64,000 nt of DNA. Origin: a virus. Each line of letters opens with the position of its first letter. Position 1 is the stretch's first letter. Shown piece by piece: positions 7,189-15,401 of this stretch. The stretch is from IMG/VR virus record IMGVR_UViG_3300036715_000153, positions 1 to 64,000 of that record; one strand, written 5' to 3'. The notes beneath the pieces are model-generated. The model ran no database searches, was not told the origin of the DNA, and saw nothing but the letters and a program-made list of their open reading frames with translations. Position numbers and translations under genes: made by a program.

Positions 7189-7610
7189 TTTAGTTTACCC
7201 GATCTCAATAATGTTTCTTGAAGCGCCAACATTTTCTCAAATTCCAAATTGTAAATCTCCTTAATACCAATCAGAGCATTTGATATTTGATCAGCTGTCC
7301 AACCATACACATCGACACCTTCTGTCACCGTATCGATCTGATCTATAATAGACCAGCACTGCATAATTTGTTCTTCAAGGTCGAAGCTCGATGCTGTAGA
7401 GCTTTCGTAATAACTCGGTGAACTTGTTTCTTCATCTATAAGTTCAAACGCATCATTAAACTTAATACCATATCCTAAAGAGTCATCTTCATCATCCGGT
7501 TTATATACATAATGCAAACCATTGTCAGATAATACTACATCAAATACATGTCCGATTAGAGAAGCATACCAGTATGTTTCGTTCGATGCTTTGATAATTT
7601 TAACTTTCAT
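7185..7610 (-). CDS. Hypothetical protein, 141 aa
   Basis: The N-terminal 55 residues look like a small beta domain (MKVKIIKASNETYWYASLIGHVF); a serine-rich linker (SSPSYYESSTASS) leads to a helical acidic C-terminus. It overlaps the DNA ligase stop by 4 bases and is probably co-translated with it. No family is recognised. Confidence 0.65.
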   Translation of the reverse strand: MKVKIIKASNETYWYASLIGHVFDVVLSDNGLHYVYKPDDEDDSLGYGIKFNDAFELIDEETSSPSYYESSTASSFDLEEQIMQCWSIIDQIDTVTEGVDVYGWTADQISNALIGIKEIYNLEFEKMLALQETLLRSGKLK

Positions 7611-8896
7611 ACAAGTTCTCCTATTGTGTTGGCAACATCCTTATCTTCCCTTACACCGATAAATCTTGGCAGGAATAATGAAGCAGTACCTTTGCTCTTA
7701 GATGTAATCTTTTCATTATACGCAATCTCAACTATTCGACCAATGATACTATTATCGAAGAGGCATCTACGTTCCTCATCGGAGAATCCAGTACCTACAT
7801 TAACTTGGAGCAACCCATCTGATGTCTCACATACAAGCGCACCTAGCATTCCAATATACTTACCAGTACCTTCTATCATATCAACTACGATTAGATCGGA
7901 CACCTCTACTGCCTTTAGTTTTCCCTGCGACCGGACCCTTTTTCCTTCCCACACATTATTGATATTCTTAATGATGGCACCTTCAAGTTTTTTCTTGCGA
8001 CATGCCAAATAAAACTCTTGTGCAGCTGCTTCATCTTGTACGATCACATATTCTGCTATAATAATTTTCACTTTATATGTCGGATCGCGCCTAGCATTCT
8101 TGGCACTAGCGGTCAACGAGTCGATACGATCTTTATATGGGATTGTTGATGTTGTATCAATCTTATCCCACGCCATAAAGATAACTCTGTCTGCCTCTTC
8201 TTTTGAGATTGTTCCTTTAACACCTTTATTCAAAATTCCATTGCCAACCTTACGTTCTGCTATATTACCGGATTCATCGAGTACAAGAAGTTCGCCGTCA
8301 ATTGTCTCGCCTTCAGTAATAATCAATGCAAGGTCTGTATCCAACACACCGTGCAATTCAATCTCTTTACCGTTGCGGGATATAGCAATTGCACGACCAC
8401 CGAATAGCGTAAGATGACACCGCATACCGTCATATTTGACCTCTGCCAGGGCCGGATATGTGATACCAGATGTGTCCTTTGAGCAAAGCATTACTTCATG
8501 CTGAGGTATTAGATCAACCCACACACGAGCTGCAAGTGTATCTGAGCAACCAACTCGTAAATCTCTTTGAATAATACGCTCTAGCACAATGGCATCGTCT
8601 GATGCAATCATATCAAGTACACTAGACAACCAAGCTACTGCATCATTGCCAGTCTTTGCTCGACTAGATAACGCGTCTAATTGTGATATTCCCCATGATA
8701 ATGTTTCTACCGTACCTAATCTTAGTGGCTTATATTCGGGTATCTGTTTAATACCATAGGTGATACTTGAATCATACGCAGCCTTGAACACAGACTTAAG
8801 GACCACATTATCCTTCTCACGCTTAAGGATTTCTACCTTTTCATTGGTACTAGATGTTGCCGCCAGCTCATTTAAGATTGATAAAATTGTTTTCAT
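7607..8896 (-). CDS. 30: ATP-dependent DNA ligase, T4 gp30 type
   Basis: Seals nicks in replication, recombination and repair. At 429 aa it is somewhat shorter than T4 gp30 (487). Motif I is EVKYDGMR at residues 152-159 with Lys154 as the AMP acceptor. ISRNGKE is motif III-like, then TIDGELLVLD, EGAIIKN (motif IV) and KLKAVEV (motif V). The N-terminal helical domain is typical of the T4 group. The start overlaps the small upstream gene. Confidence 0.93.
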   Translation of the reverse strand: MKTILSILNELAATSSTNEKVEILKREKDNVVLKSVFKAAYDSSITYGIKQIPEYKPLRLGTVETLSWGISQLDALSSRAKTGNDAVAWLSSVLDMIASDDAIVLERIIQRDLRVGCSDTLAARVWVDLIPQHEVMLCSKDTSGITYPALAEVKYDGMRCHLTLFGGRAIAISRNGKEIELHGVLDTDLALIITEGETIDGELLVLDESGNIAERKVGNGILNKGVKGTISKEEADRVIFMAWDKIDTTSTIPYKDRIDSLTASAKNARRDPTYKVKIIIAEYVIVQDEAAAQEFYLACRKKKLEGAIIKNINNVWEGKRVRSQGKLKAVEVSDLIVVDMIEGTGKYIGMLGALVCETSDGLLQVNVGTGFSDEERRCLFDNSIIGRIVEIAYNEKITSKSKGTASLFLPRFIGVREDKDVANTIGELV

Positions 8897-9093
8897 TTTA
8901 CGATAACACCGACGTCATTTAATTCGTCATATACAGTTTCGACCTTATACAGGCTACTATCGCCTAATGACATATTCAGTTTTTTAAATGATTCTAATGA
9001 TAACCAATAACCATTCTGTGCTAAGAATTTGTATCCGAATATCGACAGTTTACGAATCGCATACTTTCCATTTTTAAATTGGACAATTTTCAT
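8893..9093 (-). CDS. Hypothetical protein, 66 aa
   Basis: The start is the ATG at 9093 (MKIVQFKNGKYAIRK), 7 bases after GGGAG and overlapping the upstream stop as ATGA. It is a small beta protein with a pattern seen in many short phage proteins (FKNGKYAIRK...FGYKFL). Function unknown. Confidence 0.65.
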   Translation of the reverse strand: MKIVQFKNGKYAIRKLSIFGYKFLAQNGYWLSLESFKKLNMSLGDSSLYKVETVYDELNDVGVIVK

Positions 9094-9272
9094 TTTATGT
9101 GCTCCCACTTAGTTGAGCCGTCTGGTTGTTTAACTAGAACATATACTATCTTACCATTAATAGCATCAACCTGACCGGTCTTATATGCCTTGGCAATGCT
9201 AATTGAGGCAATAATAATAATTACAATTGCGCTCAGTGTTGTACCAGTAAAGAAACTAAAAATCTCACTCAA
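9090..9272 (-). CDS. Single-pass membrane protein, 60 aa
   Basis: It begins with TTG after a strong AAGGAG. One membrane helix (LSAIVIIIIASISIAKAY, about residues 13-30) is followed by a short beta-like tail (GKIVYVLVKQPDGSTKWEHI). Function unknown. Confidence 0.6.
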   Translation of the reverse strand: MSEIFSFFTGTTLSAIVIIIIASISIAKAYKTGQVDAINGKIVYVLVKQPDGSTKWEHIK

Positions 9273-9403
9273 AATATTCTCCTTCCATGTTGTTTCATTG
9301 CACGATTAAAAAATCTGTTACGTTCATTCTTCGTCATATACCGATGACGTACACCGATACGTATTCTACCATTCTCGATTGTGCTGAAATAAATGTTTCT
9401 CAT
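9269..9403 (-). CDS. Basic small protein, 44 aa
   Basis: It starts MRNIYFSTIENGRIRIGVRH and ends with an arginine-rich stretch ending GRRIF. The strongly basic composition suggests nucleic-acid or ribosome contact. GAGGA precedes the ATG; both ends overlap adjacent genes. Confidence 0.6.
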   Translation of the reverse strand: MRNIYFSTIENGRIRIGVRHRYMTKNERNRFFNRAMKQHGRRIF

Positions 9404-9558
9404 AACATATTCCTCAACTTACCTAACTTACCTAAAAGAGGTGCCCTTTTATTCGACACAGTTTCTTTTGAAATAGCTATTTCAAGTTCATGCATCGCAG
9501 CAATAATTTCTTCCCTACTCAGTTTCGATTTTATCAATCTAGTATGACGGTTCTTCAT
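9400..9558 (-). CDS. Basic helical small protein, 52 aa
   Basis: It starts MKNRHTRLIKSKLSREEIIA and contains a heptad-like helix (EEIIAAMHELEIAI). AAGGA lies before the ATG at 9558. It is the first gene of a tightly overlapped string running to DNA ligase. Confidence 0.6.
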   Translation of the reverse strand: MKNRHTRLIKSKLSREEIIAAMHELEIAISKETVSNKRAPLLGKLGKLRNML

Positions 9559-9601
9559 GCTATATTCCTTCGTCTCATGTAGTTTAAGATCATCTATCGT
9601 G

Positions 9602-9781
9602 TCATTCTACGTTTGCCAAGTAGTCCAAAAATTCATCTGCTAGGTAACCAGCTTCCATTGCATCTATTAGTGCGTCACCGTTGCAGACGACTCGTTCACT
9701 TCCGACACTGTGTAACATAATAAATTCAGCATACGCTTCGTCAAATTCACCTTCTGCAAATCTAGTTTCTAATGTTTTCAT
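9602..9781 (-). CDS. Hypothetical early protein, 59 aa
   Basis: Acidic and helical (MKTLETRFAEGEFDEAYAEF). The ATG at 9781 is the likely start. An in-frame ATG at 9811 belongs to the conserved promoter-proximal sequence. It is the first gene after an early promoter. Confidence 0.6.
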   Translation of the reverse strand: MKTLETRFAEGEFDEAYAEFIMLHSVGSERVVCNGDALIDAMEAGYLADEFLDYLANVE

Positions 9782-9817
9782 AGTGTATTGACCTGTTTCG
9801 TTTAAGTTCATGTAGTG

Positions 9818-9845
9818 ATTATACAGCCTTATACGAAATAGTCAA
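9818..9845 (-). promoter_or_regulatory. Early sigma70-type promoter
   Basis: TTGACT (9840-9845), 16-base spacer, TATAAT (9818-9823), then CACTACATGAAC. A conserved upstream block (TTGCAA tract and AATCAATGACTTAC at 9876-9887) matches that of the promoter at 12017. Confidence 0.85.
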
Positions 9846-9888
9846 GACAATCTTGCAACTATTTGGAGTGGTTGTAAGTCATTGATTC

Positions 9889-10173
9889 TTAATATTGCGC
9901 CATAGTGTGTTTGAATACATCATTCTGGAAGATGACTTTCTTATTACCTGTGCCCATATTAATCTCAAATACTACAGCGGGCGTGCGAGTTTCTTTTGCT
10001 GTCTTGATTGATTGCATAGCAGTGTTATTCACATCCAACGTGACGCCGTTACCTTTAACTTCGTATAGGGTGGGCGAATTTGCAAAGTCTACAGATCGAG
10101 CCGCGCGACCTTCTTTTTGTTTTGATCCAACTGCTGATTCTGTTTGTGTTAGTTGACCTTTAATCATCACCAT
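9889..10173 (-). CDS. Hypothetical protein, 94 aa
   Basis: A mixed protein with a polar N-terminus (QLTQTESAVGSKQKEGRAARS) and a beta-like C-terminus (TPAVVFEINMGTGNKKVIF). AAGGAG precedes the ATG. It ends just before the next early promoter, so it closes the DUF932 operon. Function unknown. Confidence 0.65.
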   Translation of the reverse strand: MVMIKGQLTQTESAVGSKQKEGRAARSVDFANSPTLYEVKGNGVTLDVNNTAMQSIKTAKETRTPAVVFEINMGTGNKKVIFQNDVFKHTMAQY

Positions 10174-10185
10174 GTTTACTTCTCC

Positions 10186-10386
10186 TTATACAATCGTTAA
10201 TGTGGGTTTCTTTGATACTGCGGGTTCTGGCTTATTTGTTTTTTGTTTCTCAACTGCTTCTTGATACTTGGTTTTTTCGTCGTTTGCTGATGGTTGGTCG
10301 TGTTGGATACGAGCAGGCGTATATCCTAATGGAATACCCACACCCATGACTCGAACATCTAATCCACATGCGATCGTGATTTCCAT
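10186..10386 (-). CDS. Hypothetical protein, 66 aa
   Basis: A hydrophobic N-terminus (MEITIACGLDVRVMGVGIPL) precedes a charged, proline-containing tail rich in Lys, Glu and Gln. It belongs to the DUF932 operon. No family is recognised. Confidence 0.55.
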   Translation of the reverse strand: MEITIACGLDVRVMGVGIPLGYTPARIQHDQPSANDEKTKYQEAVEKQKTNKPEPAVSKKPTLTIV

Positions 10387-10387
10387 A

Positions 10388-10480
10388 TTAACATAAGTGC
10401 GGAACGATAATCATTATCAGGATTCCAAAAACAACCCCGCCCATAATGTCAATTACTCTACTAAACACATACGACATCAT
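10388..10480 (-). CDS. Tiny single-pass membrane protein, 30 aa
   Basis: It reads MMSYVFSRVIDIMGGVVFG and continues hydrophobic (ILIMIIVPHLC). The ATG overlaps the DUF932 stop as ATGA. The length and one helix resemble phage membrane micro-proteins. Confidence 0.5.
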   Translation of the reverse strand: MMSYVFSRVIDIMGGVVFGILIMIIVPHLC

Positions 10481-11457
10481 ACTGTCACCAGATCGAATTT
10501 CTTAAGGATAGCTTCCAGACCGTCATCCTTAGCATTACCTCGTTTGCCATTCCATGAACCCCAGAGTTTAGAGTCTGCCGAAGCACGACCGCTATAATCA
10601 TAAAACTCTGTTAGTCCATTAAGAACACCCCATGCAGTTCCTGCTGTTAGCTCAGACCCCATTCCACGCTTATAACGGGTCATCATTTCACTAACATCTC
10701 GACCAACCGAGACCGACTGGTCTTCTGCAAGTTTCTTAGGATCAGCAACCAGCTCGTAGTAGATATTAGATGCCACTGTATCTGTAACTTTAATCTTAGC
10801 CAGCTCTTGCATTTGAATGCGGAACGTATCCCAAGACTTTTCCAACAGACCCATCTTAGACTTAATGTCCATAGGATCAAATACACGTGAATGGGTAACG
10901 CGAACACGGGAACCAGAATCTGCACCTAGCGCAACCTTCAGCGTATTTGCACATACTACGCGGACAGAGGTAAACTGAGCAGTCGTAGCCATCTTACCAT
11001 CGCAGCTTGAAGTAAGTAACAACATACCTTTAACCAAGTCGTTCTTTACGATCTCAGATGCGTTGTTCGTATTAGCTAGTGCCCAGAAACGTTTGCCGCC
11101 GTATAGCACTCCGGCGGTTTCTAGTGACATTCCTACACCATCAACCATATCTTTAAAGAACTCCAGAACTTCGCCAGGCTGAACAATTTTATAATCGCCA
11201 GATACTTGACTCAGAGGTGCTTTAGTATCTCCACGATACAATACTGTTTGGTTAGGGAATGCAGCCATTTCGTCACCATTATCGAAACGAACTTGTGTCT
11301 GTTTAATTTCCCAATCCATGCCAGCTTGTTGACGCCACGTTTCCAGTGATGCGCCTTGGGTAAGTTCCTGACCCAAGCCATGCCAAATTTGTGAACGGTT
11401 ACCTACGAATGCGATTGCTGCATCGCCATTTGATTTGAAGTCTAATTCATGGGCCAT
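10477..11457 (-). CDS. DUF932 family protein
   Basis: 326 aa, the full length of the DUF932/TIGR03299 phage and plasmid family. Family-typical segments are WHGLGQELTQGASLETWRQQAG (residues 25-46), the FPNQTVLYRGDTKAPLSQVS region, and RVVCANTLKVAL in the middle. The biochemical role of the family is unknown. AGGAG precedes the ATG. It is the main gene of an operon starting at the promoter at 11837. Confidence 0.85.
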   Translation of the reverse strand: MAHELDFKSNGDAAIAFVGNRSQIWHGLGQELTQGASLETWRQQAGMDWEIKQTQVRFDNGDEMAAFPNQTVLYRGDTKAPLSQVSGDYKIVQPGEVLEFFKDMVDGVGMSLETAGVLYGGKRFWALANTNNASEIVKNDLVKGMLLLTSSCDGKMATTAQFTSVRVVCANTLKVALGADSGSRVRVTHSRVFDPMDIKSKMGLLEKSWDTFRIQMQELAKIKVTDTVASNIYYELVADPKKLAEDQSVSVGRDVSEMMTRYKRGMGSELTAGTAWGVLNGLTEFYDYSGRASADSKLWGSWNGKRGNAKDDGLEAILKKFDLVTV

Positions 11458-11469
11458 ATTATATTCTCC

Positions 11470-11658
11470 TTAGTGTACTAATGTAACTACGTCGCTAAAG
11501 TAGTATTCAAAGACTGTTACGAGATTATCGTAGTCGTAACTCTTCATCTCTGCGACGATATCATCACCATCCAAACCCATCTTACGAGCTAAACGTTTAG
11601 CGTATCCCATAAGTACAATGGCATTCCCGTCTGGACCCGATAGATCGATTGTTATCAT
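11470..11658 (-). CDS. Hypothetical protein, 62 aa
   Basis: Begins MITIDLSGPDGNAIVLMGYA, then a basic helix (KRLARKMG) and an acidic tail. Small proteins with this IDLSGPDGNAF-type opening are frequent in phages; function unknown. GGGAG precedes the ATG. Confidence 0.65.
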   Translation of the reverse strand: MITIDLSGPDGNAIVLMGYAKRLARKMGLDGDDIVAEMKSYDYDNLVTVFEYYFSDVVTLVH

Positions 11659-11673
11659 AATATATTCTCCCGA

Positions 11674-11796
11674 TTAATACGTTGTTACAACACAAGCTGA
11701 AGGTTTACGCGATTCACGCATAGAGATGCGTCCGTTACCCATTGAAAGTTTTACACGAGCGTCATGACGTACTGGAGTTGTTTTAGTGTTTTTCAT
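11674..11796 (-). CDS. Basic hypothetical protein, 40 aa
   Basis: Reads MKNTKTTPVRHDARVKLSMG followed by NGRISMRESRKPS. AAGGA is before the ATG at 11796. It is the first gene after the early promoter at 11837. Its basic charge and early position suggest a host-interaction role, which is inference. Confidence 0.6.
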   Translation of the reverse strand: MKNTKTTPVRHDARVKLSMGNGRISMRESRKPSACVVTTY

Positions 11797-11836
11797 AATA
11801 TATTTTCCTTGTTTAGTTTTAAAAGTTCATGTAGTG

Positions 11837-11865
11837 ATTATATACTCAATTCCCCGAACTGTCAA
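11837..11865 (-). promoter_or_regulatory. Early sigma70-type promoter, consensus -35
   Basis: TTGACA (11860-11865), 17-base spacer, TATAAT (11837-11842), then CACTACATGAAC. It has the best match to consensus in the window and reads into the 40-aa gene and the DUF932 gene. Confidence 0.88.
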
Positions 11866-11868
11866 GCA

Positions 11869-11979
11869 TTACATACCCAGCATTCTAAATCCAAATTCAC
11901 CTAGTACGTATACTACAACAAACATCCCTAGTAACATAAGACCGAATTCTGCTGCGGCTATCAGAAATTCTTTAAACAT
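11869..11979 (-). CDS. Small membrane protein, 36 aa
   Basis: Reads MFKEFLIAAAEFGLMLLGMF then VVVYVLGEFGFRMLGM: a single long hydrophobic helix. AGGAG precedes the ATG at 11979. It is the only gene between two early promoters, so it is probably made early in quantity. Confidence 0.65.
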   Translation of the reverse strand: MFKEFLIAAAEFGLMLLGMFVVVYVLGEFGFRMLGM

Positions 11980-12016
11980 TATTACTATCTCCTGTTTCGT
12001 TTAAGTTCATGTAGTG

Positions 12017-12044
12017 ATTATACAGCCTTATTTGAATAATTCAA
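12017..12044 (-). promoter_or_regulatory. Early sigma70-type promoter
   Basis: TTGAAT (12039-12044), 16-base spacer, TATAAT (12017-12022), then the shared CACTACATGAACTTAAACG. The intergenic AAGTCATTGATT element lies at 12065-12076. Confidence 0.82.
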
Positions 12045-12067
12045 CCTTTATTTGGAGTGGTTGTAAG

Positions 12068-12715
12068 TCATTGATTCTTATAGTCGCGTATTCTTTTATC
12101 GAGTGCTGCGCATAAATCATAATCAAACGGGTCGAACGTTATGGTATTATGTGAGAACGTGTTCAACTGTAATATCAAGCCTTTCTTAGGTTTACGACCG
12201 CATCGCTCATATATTGCCTGACTATAGAAACATATCTGCAGCTTATAGTCAAAGCACTGTTTTTCGGTCTTGAAATCCTTAAATCCACGATTCTTATAAT
12301 CTAGTACAGTAAGCAATTCATCCCAAATACAAATCATGTCTGTTCTTCCTGCTACTCCAAGACGATCACTATATAACGGAGCTTCTGTCTGAACCACAAA
12401 CGACAAGTGCTTATCTATCTGCCTCTTACCGAACTTAGCCATTTGCTCTGCAACTTTATTTGATTCAGTATGTTCTACCTTTTTGCAGTATGCCTCTAGG
12501 ATGTTGTGCATCGCGGAACCATTAGTGGTTGCTTCGGTTGTTATGCGCTTTGCCTCTTCTTCGCCGACTCGTTTCTTCCATTCGTCTAGAAACGACTTAT
12601 CGCCAGTGGCACTCAGAATGGTCGTAATAGAAGGGTACTTCTTGCCTTCAGGGGTGACGTAATGTCTTTTGCCCGATTCTAGCGTAACGCATTCCAGTTC
12701 TTTAAATACGTTCAT
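12068..12715 (-). CDS. MGME1-like PD-(D/E)XK exonuclease
   Basis: 215 aa of the RecB-like/mitochondrial genome maintenance exonuclease 1 type. An N-terminal YPSITTILS precedes a GSAMHNILEAYCK helix (motif I, residues 66-78). The nuclease core is AGRTDMICIWDELLTVLDYKNR (about 123-144), giving D-x(n)-D-x-K; a Q in KLQICFYSQA follows. It probably trims single-stranded ends in replication or recombination. The next two small genes overlap it. Confidence 0.82.
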   Translation of the reverse strand: MNVFKELECVTLESGKRHYVTPEGKKYPSITTILSATGDKSFLDEWKKRVGEEEAKRITTEATTNGSAMHNILEAYCKKVEHTESNKVAEQMAKFGKRQIDKHLSFVVQTEAPLYSDRLGVAGRTDMICIWDELLTVLDYKNRGFKDFKTEKQCFDYKLQICFYSQAIYERCGRKPKKGLILQLNTFSHNTITFDPFDYDLCAALDKRIRDYKNQ

Positions 12716-12918
12716 GGGTATTGGACGTATTGTCTTAAAGAGTTGCGAAGAGTTGCAATTTCATAATTGAGGCTATCGATCTCTCGTTGACGAGCCAGCC
12801 ATACGGCAAACAGTCGCGCAGTCACATAATCGTGATAGTCGCCGTTATCGTACTTTAACGTATTCGCTGTTTTAATTGCAGCCTCAAATTCAGATTGATA
12901 CGTTGGCAGTTTATTCAT
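12712..12918 (-). CDS. Hypothetical protein, 68 aa
   Basis: All-helical with a C-terminal coiled-coil segment (IDSLNYEIATLRNSL). It overlaps the exonuclease start by 4 bases and is likely co-translated. Function unknown. Confidence 0.62.
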   Translation of the reverse strand: MNKLPTYQSEFEAAIKTANTLKYDNGDYHDYVTARLFAVWLARQREIDSLNYEIATLRNSLRQYVQYP

Positions 12919-13097
12919 TTTTCCATCTCCTCAACAGAGTATTCGTTTTGTCTAAAGTGCATCCTCATGTGCTGTAACATGCCATCGAGTTGACCTCGAT
13001 CTTCTGTGTAGTAAACATCGCCAGACCACGTCACTGGCTTCGGTGGTTCTGAGGATCCAGCTGGTTTAACCATAGCTCTATAGTACATATACGTCAC
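12915..13097 (-). CDS. Hypothetical protein, 60 aa
   Basis: Begins MTYMYYRAMVKPAGSSEPPK; a beta-like half is followed by a basic helix. Overlaps the next gene by 4 bases. No family is recognised. Confidence 0.6.
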   Translation of the reverse strand: MTYMYYRAMVKPAGSSEPPKPVTWSGDVYYTEDRGQLDGMLQHMRMHFRQNEYSVEEMEK

Positions 13098-13100
13098 TCC

Positions 13101-14114
13101 TTAGTAGATTGCAAGTATTAACCAAGATTCCTTCCCACGTGCTTTAGGAGTAAGTGCGACTCCCTTAATTTCGTTAATCGCCTTCTGTGCTGCTCTAAAC
13201 GCGAGACCTTTAATCTGAGGTAACTGTTCTTCAGGCTTACGTAAGGTCTTAGCAACCGAAGTCGATGCTACGTTGATAAGCGTTGTGCCCTTTACACTAA
13301 GGCCGTCTGTCGTGCCTTCGAAGAACATAATGCGTCTACGTTGTTCGTCGAACACGAGGGCACCCTTAGCACCGACCAACTTAGTAAGTTTCACTCCGTC
13401 CGAGACTTTGGCTTTAAACTTAAGCACAACCTTTTCGGGTAGAACTGCCTTTTTAGGCTTAACTTTGCGGGGCTTCTTGGCTACAGTCGTTTTATCCAAT
13501 GCAGTTGCGATACCCGACATTAACCTAATAAGTGCGTTCACTTCGCGCTTATTACGATAAGCCGACTCGTCGAACGTTTCGTCTGATTCGTATTCTGCGA
13601 TCTTAGACTTAACAAATTTTAAGATAGCTCGCTTATGTACTGGCTTCAAACCATTAAACGTAGGAACCTTAACTGTACCTGTGGTAAGTACATCGTCGAT
13701 TGCGTAGTCGATCGACTCCATAAAGCCGTCTAATACAGTATCTCTAGCCACAACCTTATTAACAGCCGCAGCCTTCCTCTCTTCTTTTACAACAGAGACG
13801 ACCTTAAGAGCAGCAACGTATCTTGACTGAATGTGATCCGATATAGCCTGATCAAACGGTAATCCTCGATCAGTCATGCGCACTAAGAATCCAGCATTGC
13901 CTATAATATCAGACGCAGCTTTAGTTACGTCTGGGAACTTCTTAATAAACCACATCACAGAATCGTCGCGCGTCTTATTAGCGAGGTACCAGTTTAGAGA
14001 CCGCATCATATCAGATTTGGATACTTCCAGAACACCCTTAAACTTAGGCTCAAACCCTAGATGTAAGTCCATAGCATTTGTGCGCTGCGGTTCATTTTCG
14101 ACTTCTGTTTGCAT
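13101..14114 (-). CDS. Hypothetical protein, 337 aa
   Basis: No family is recognised. Residues 1-210 are mostly helical; a lysine-rich linker (KPRKVKPKKAVLPEK, about 217-231) leads to a C-terminal beta/alpha domain. Net basic charge and position, first gene after its own promoter and next to an exonuclease gene, suggest a DNA-associated role, which is inference. AGGAG precedes the ATG. Confidence 0.7.
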   Translation of the reverse strand: MQTEVENEPQRTNAMDLHLGFEPKFKGVLEVSKSDMMRSLNWYLANKTRDDSVMWFIKKFPDVTKAASDIIGNAGFLVRMTDRGLPFDQAISDHIQSRYVAALKVVSVVKEERKAAAVNKVVARDTVLDGFMESIDYAIDDVLTTGTVKVPTFNGLKPVHKRAILKFVKSKIAEYESDETFDESAYRNKREVNALIRLMSGIATALDKTTVAKKPRKVKPKKAVLPEKVVLKFKAKVSDGVKLTKLVGAKGALVFDEQRRRIMFFEGTTDGLSVKGTTLINVASTSVAKTLRKPEEQLPQIKGLAFRAAQKAINEIKGVALTPKARGKESWLILAIY

Positions 14115-14148
14115 TGTAGTCTCTCCTGTTATCTAACTCTATGTAGAC

Positions 14149-14176
14149 ATTATACAGTATTTTTGTGAAATGTCTA
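14149..14176 (-). promoter_or_regulatory. Sigma70-type promoter
   Basis: TAGACA (14171-14176), 16-base spacer, TATAAT (14149-14154). It lacks the CACTACATGAAC start but has the AAGTCATTGATT element upstream (14199-14210). Confidence 0.7.
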
Positions 14177-14220
14177 CCTATTTCTGCAACTATCTGGTAA
14201 GTCATTGATTTCAATAGAAA

Positions 14221-14247
14221 GGGCACGATAACATTAATATCGTGCCC
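14221..14247 (-). terminator. Rho-independent terminator after phoH
   Basis: GGGCACGAT and ATCGTGCCC form a 9-bp stem with a 9-base loop, followed on the minus strand by a short T-rich tract (CTTTCTATT). It ends the phoH transcript. Confidence 0.85.
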
Positions 14248-14280
14248 TAACATTGCGTATGTTACTGTGTAAATCTAGTG

Positions 14281-15021
14281 TTATAGTCCCAGTGATTCTG
14301 CTGCTAACAAGAACTCCTTAACAAACCCACTACGAACGATGTCCTGTGGCATAAACTTTATCACTTCGACTGAAGGACAGCGATCGAGTATCTTAGATAT
14401 ATCGGCGAATCCAGACACGTCGTTTTTCTTAATCAAGTCTGTTTGCTTCTGATCTCCACAGAATATTATCCTACTGCCCTTTCCTAGCCTAGTCGCTACT
14501 GCCATCGCCTCCTGTAAATTGGTGTCCTGAATTTCGTCGAATAAAATGCAAGTATTGTTGAACGTCGTTCCCCTGAGAAATGACGTAGACATGAAATCGA
14601 CTTTATAGTTCTTCTCTAGTTCAGTCCACGCCTGTTTACTATGAAACATCGAGTTAGTCATATCTTTATACACTACAGAATACAAGGCCTCTTTTTCTTG
14701 TTGTGTTCCAGGAGTAAAACCTATGTCCCTCGTCTGTACCGCAGATCGAATAACTAACACCTTCCGTTCGGTCTTTTCTAGCATCCATTTTAAAGCTAGA
14801 TACATACCTAAGTAAGACTTACCTGTTCCAGCAGATCCGCCCATGAACAGATTAGATCCGCGCAAGAATGCTTCTATAGCCTGACCCTGTGGGTACGTCT
14901 TAGGTAATACTTCTGCAAGTTTAAACGTTTCTAGGGAGAAGGCGGGAGTGTGATGCTTATCGATCGGGTGAAGTTCATTATATATTTCAGACTGTGACAG
15001 CTTGCGTTTAGTTGGTCTCAT
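14281..15021 (-). CDS. phoH: PhoH-like ATPase
   Basis: 246 aa. Walker A is GGSAGTGKS (61-69), Walker B is CILFDEIQD, and a sensor-like IIFCGDQKQTD follows. This is the phage PhoH family, related to the helicase domain of PhoH/superfamily 1; its role in phages is unsettled (RNA processing or phosphate stress have been proposed). It is followed by a strong terminator and preceded by a zinc-ribbon gene. Confidence 0.9.
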   Translation of the reverse strand: MRPTKRKLSQSEIYNELHPIDKHHTPAFSLETFKLAEVLPKTYPQGQAIEAFLRGSNLFMGGSAGTGKSYLGMYLALKWMLEKTERKVLVIRSAVQTRDIGFTPGTQQEKEALYSVVYKDMTNSMFHSKQAWTELEKNYKVDFMSTSFLRGTTFNNTCILFDEIQDTNLQEAMAVATRLGKGSRIIFCGDQKQTDLIKKNDVSGFADISKILDRCPSVEVIKFMPQDIVRSGFVKEFLLAAESLGL

Positions 15022-15113
15022 ATAGTTGGTGTCTGTAGTTGGTTTGACTCATCATTTACTATTCGGTGTCTATTCGATATGTATCACCCCTTGACTGAAC
15101 TATATTCTACGAT

Positions 15114-15389
15114 CTAGTATTTATCCATAGTCGATCCGACTTGCCCTTTTGCCACGCCTGCCTTAATCGCACCTAATACTTCTTTAAAGCTACCCGGGGT
15201 CAACGTAGACAAATCCTTACGCTGGGTATTAAACCCGATCGCCAGTCCTTGTGTATAGTAAATGCTCATTCCGCCGACTTCATGGCACACGGGACATTCC
15301 ATCTCATCTATTTTAAATGAGGAAGAGCTGTAGAACTCGTCCTTAATTATGTTGTTACACTTGCTACACTGCATGTCATGGATTGGCAT
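15114..15389 (-). CDS. FmdB-type zinc-ribbon protein, 91 aa
   Basis: CSKC at residues 8-11 and CPVC at 33-36 form a zinc ribbon of the FmdB kind; the C-terminal half is glycine-rich (AIKAGVAKGQVGSTMDKY). Such proteins are common beside T4-type replication genes and may contact RNA polymerase or DNA. A second FmdB-like protein is at 24891-25094. Confidence 0.75.
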   Translation of the reverse strand: MPIHDMQCSKCNNIIKDEFYSSSSFKIDEMECPVCHEVGGMSIYYTQGLAIGFNTQRKDLSTLTPGSFKEVLGAIKAGVAKGQVGSTMDKY

Positions 15390-15401
15390 CTTATATATTC
15401 C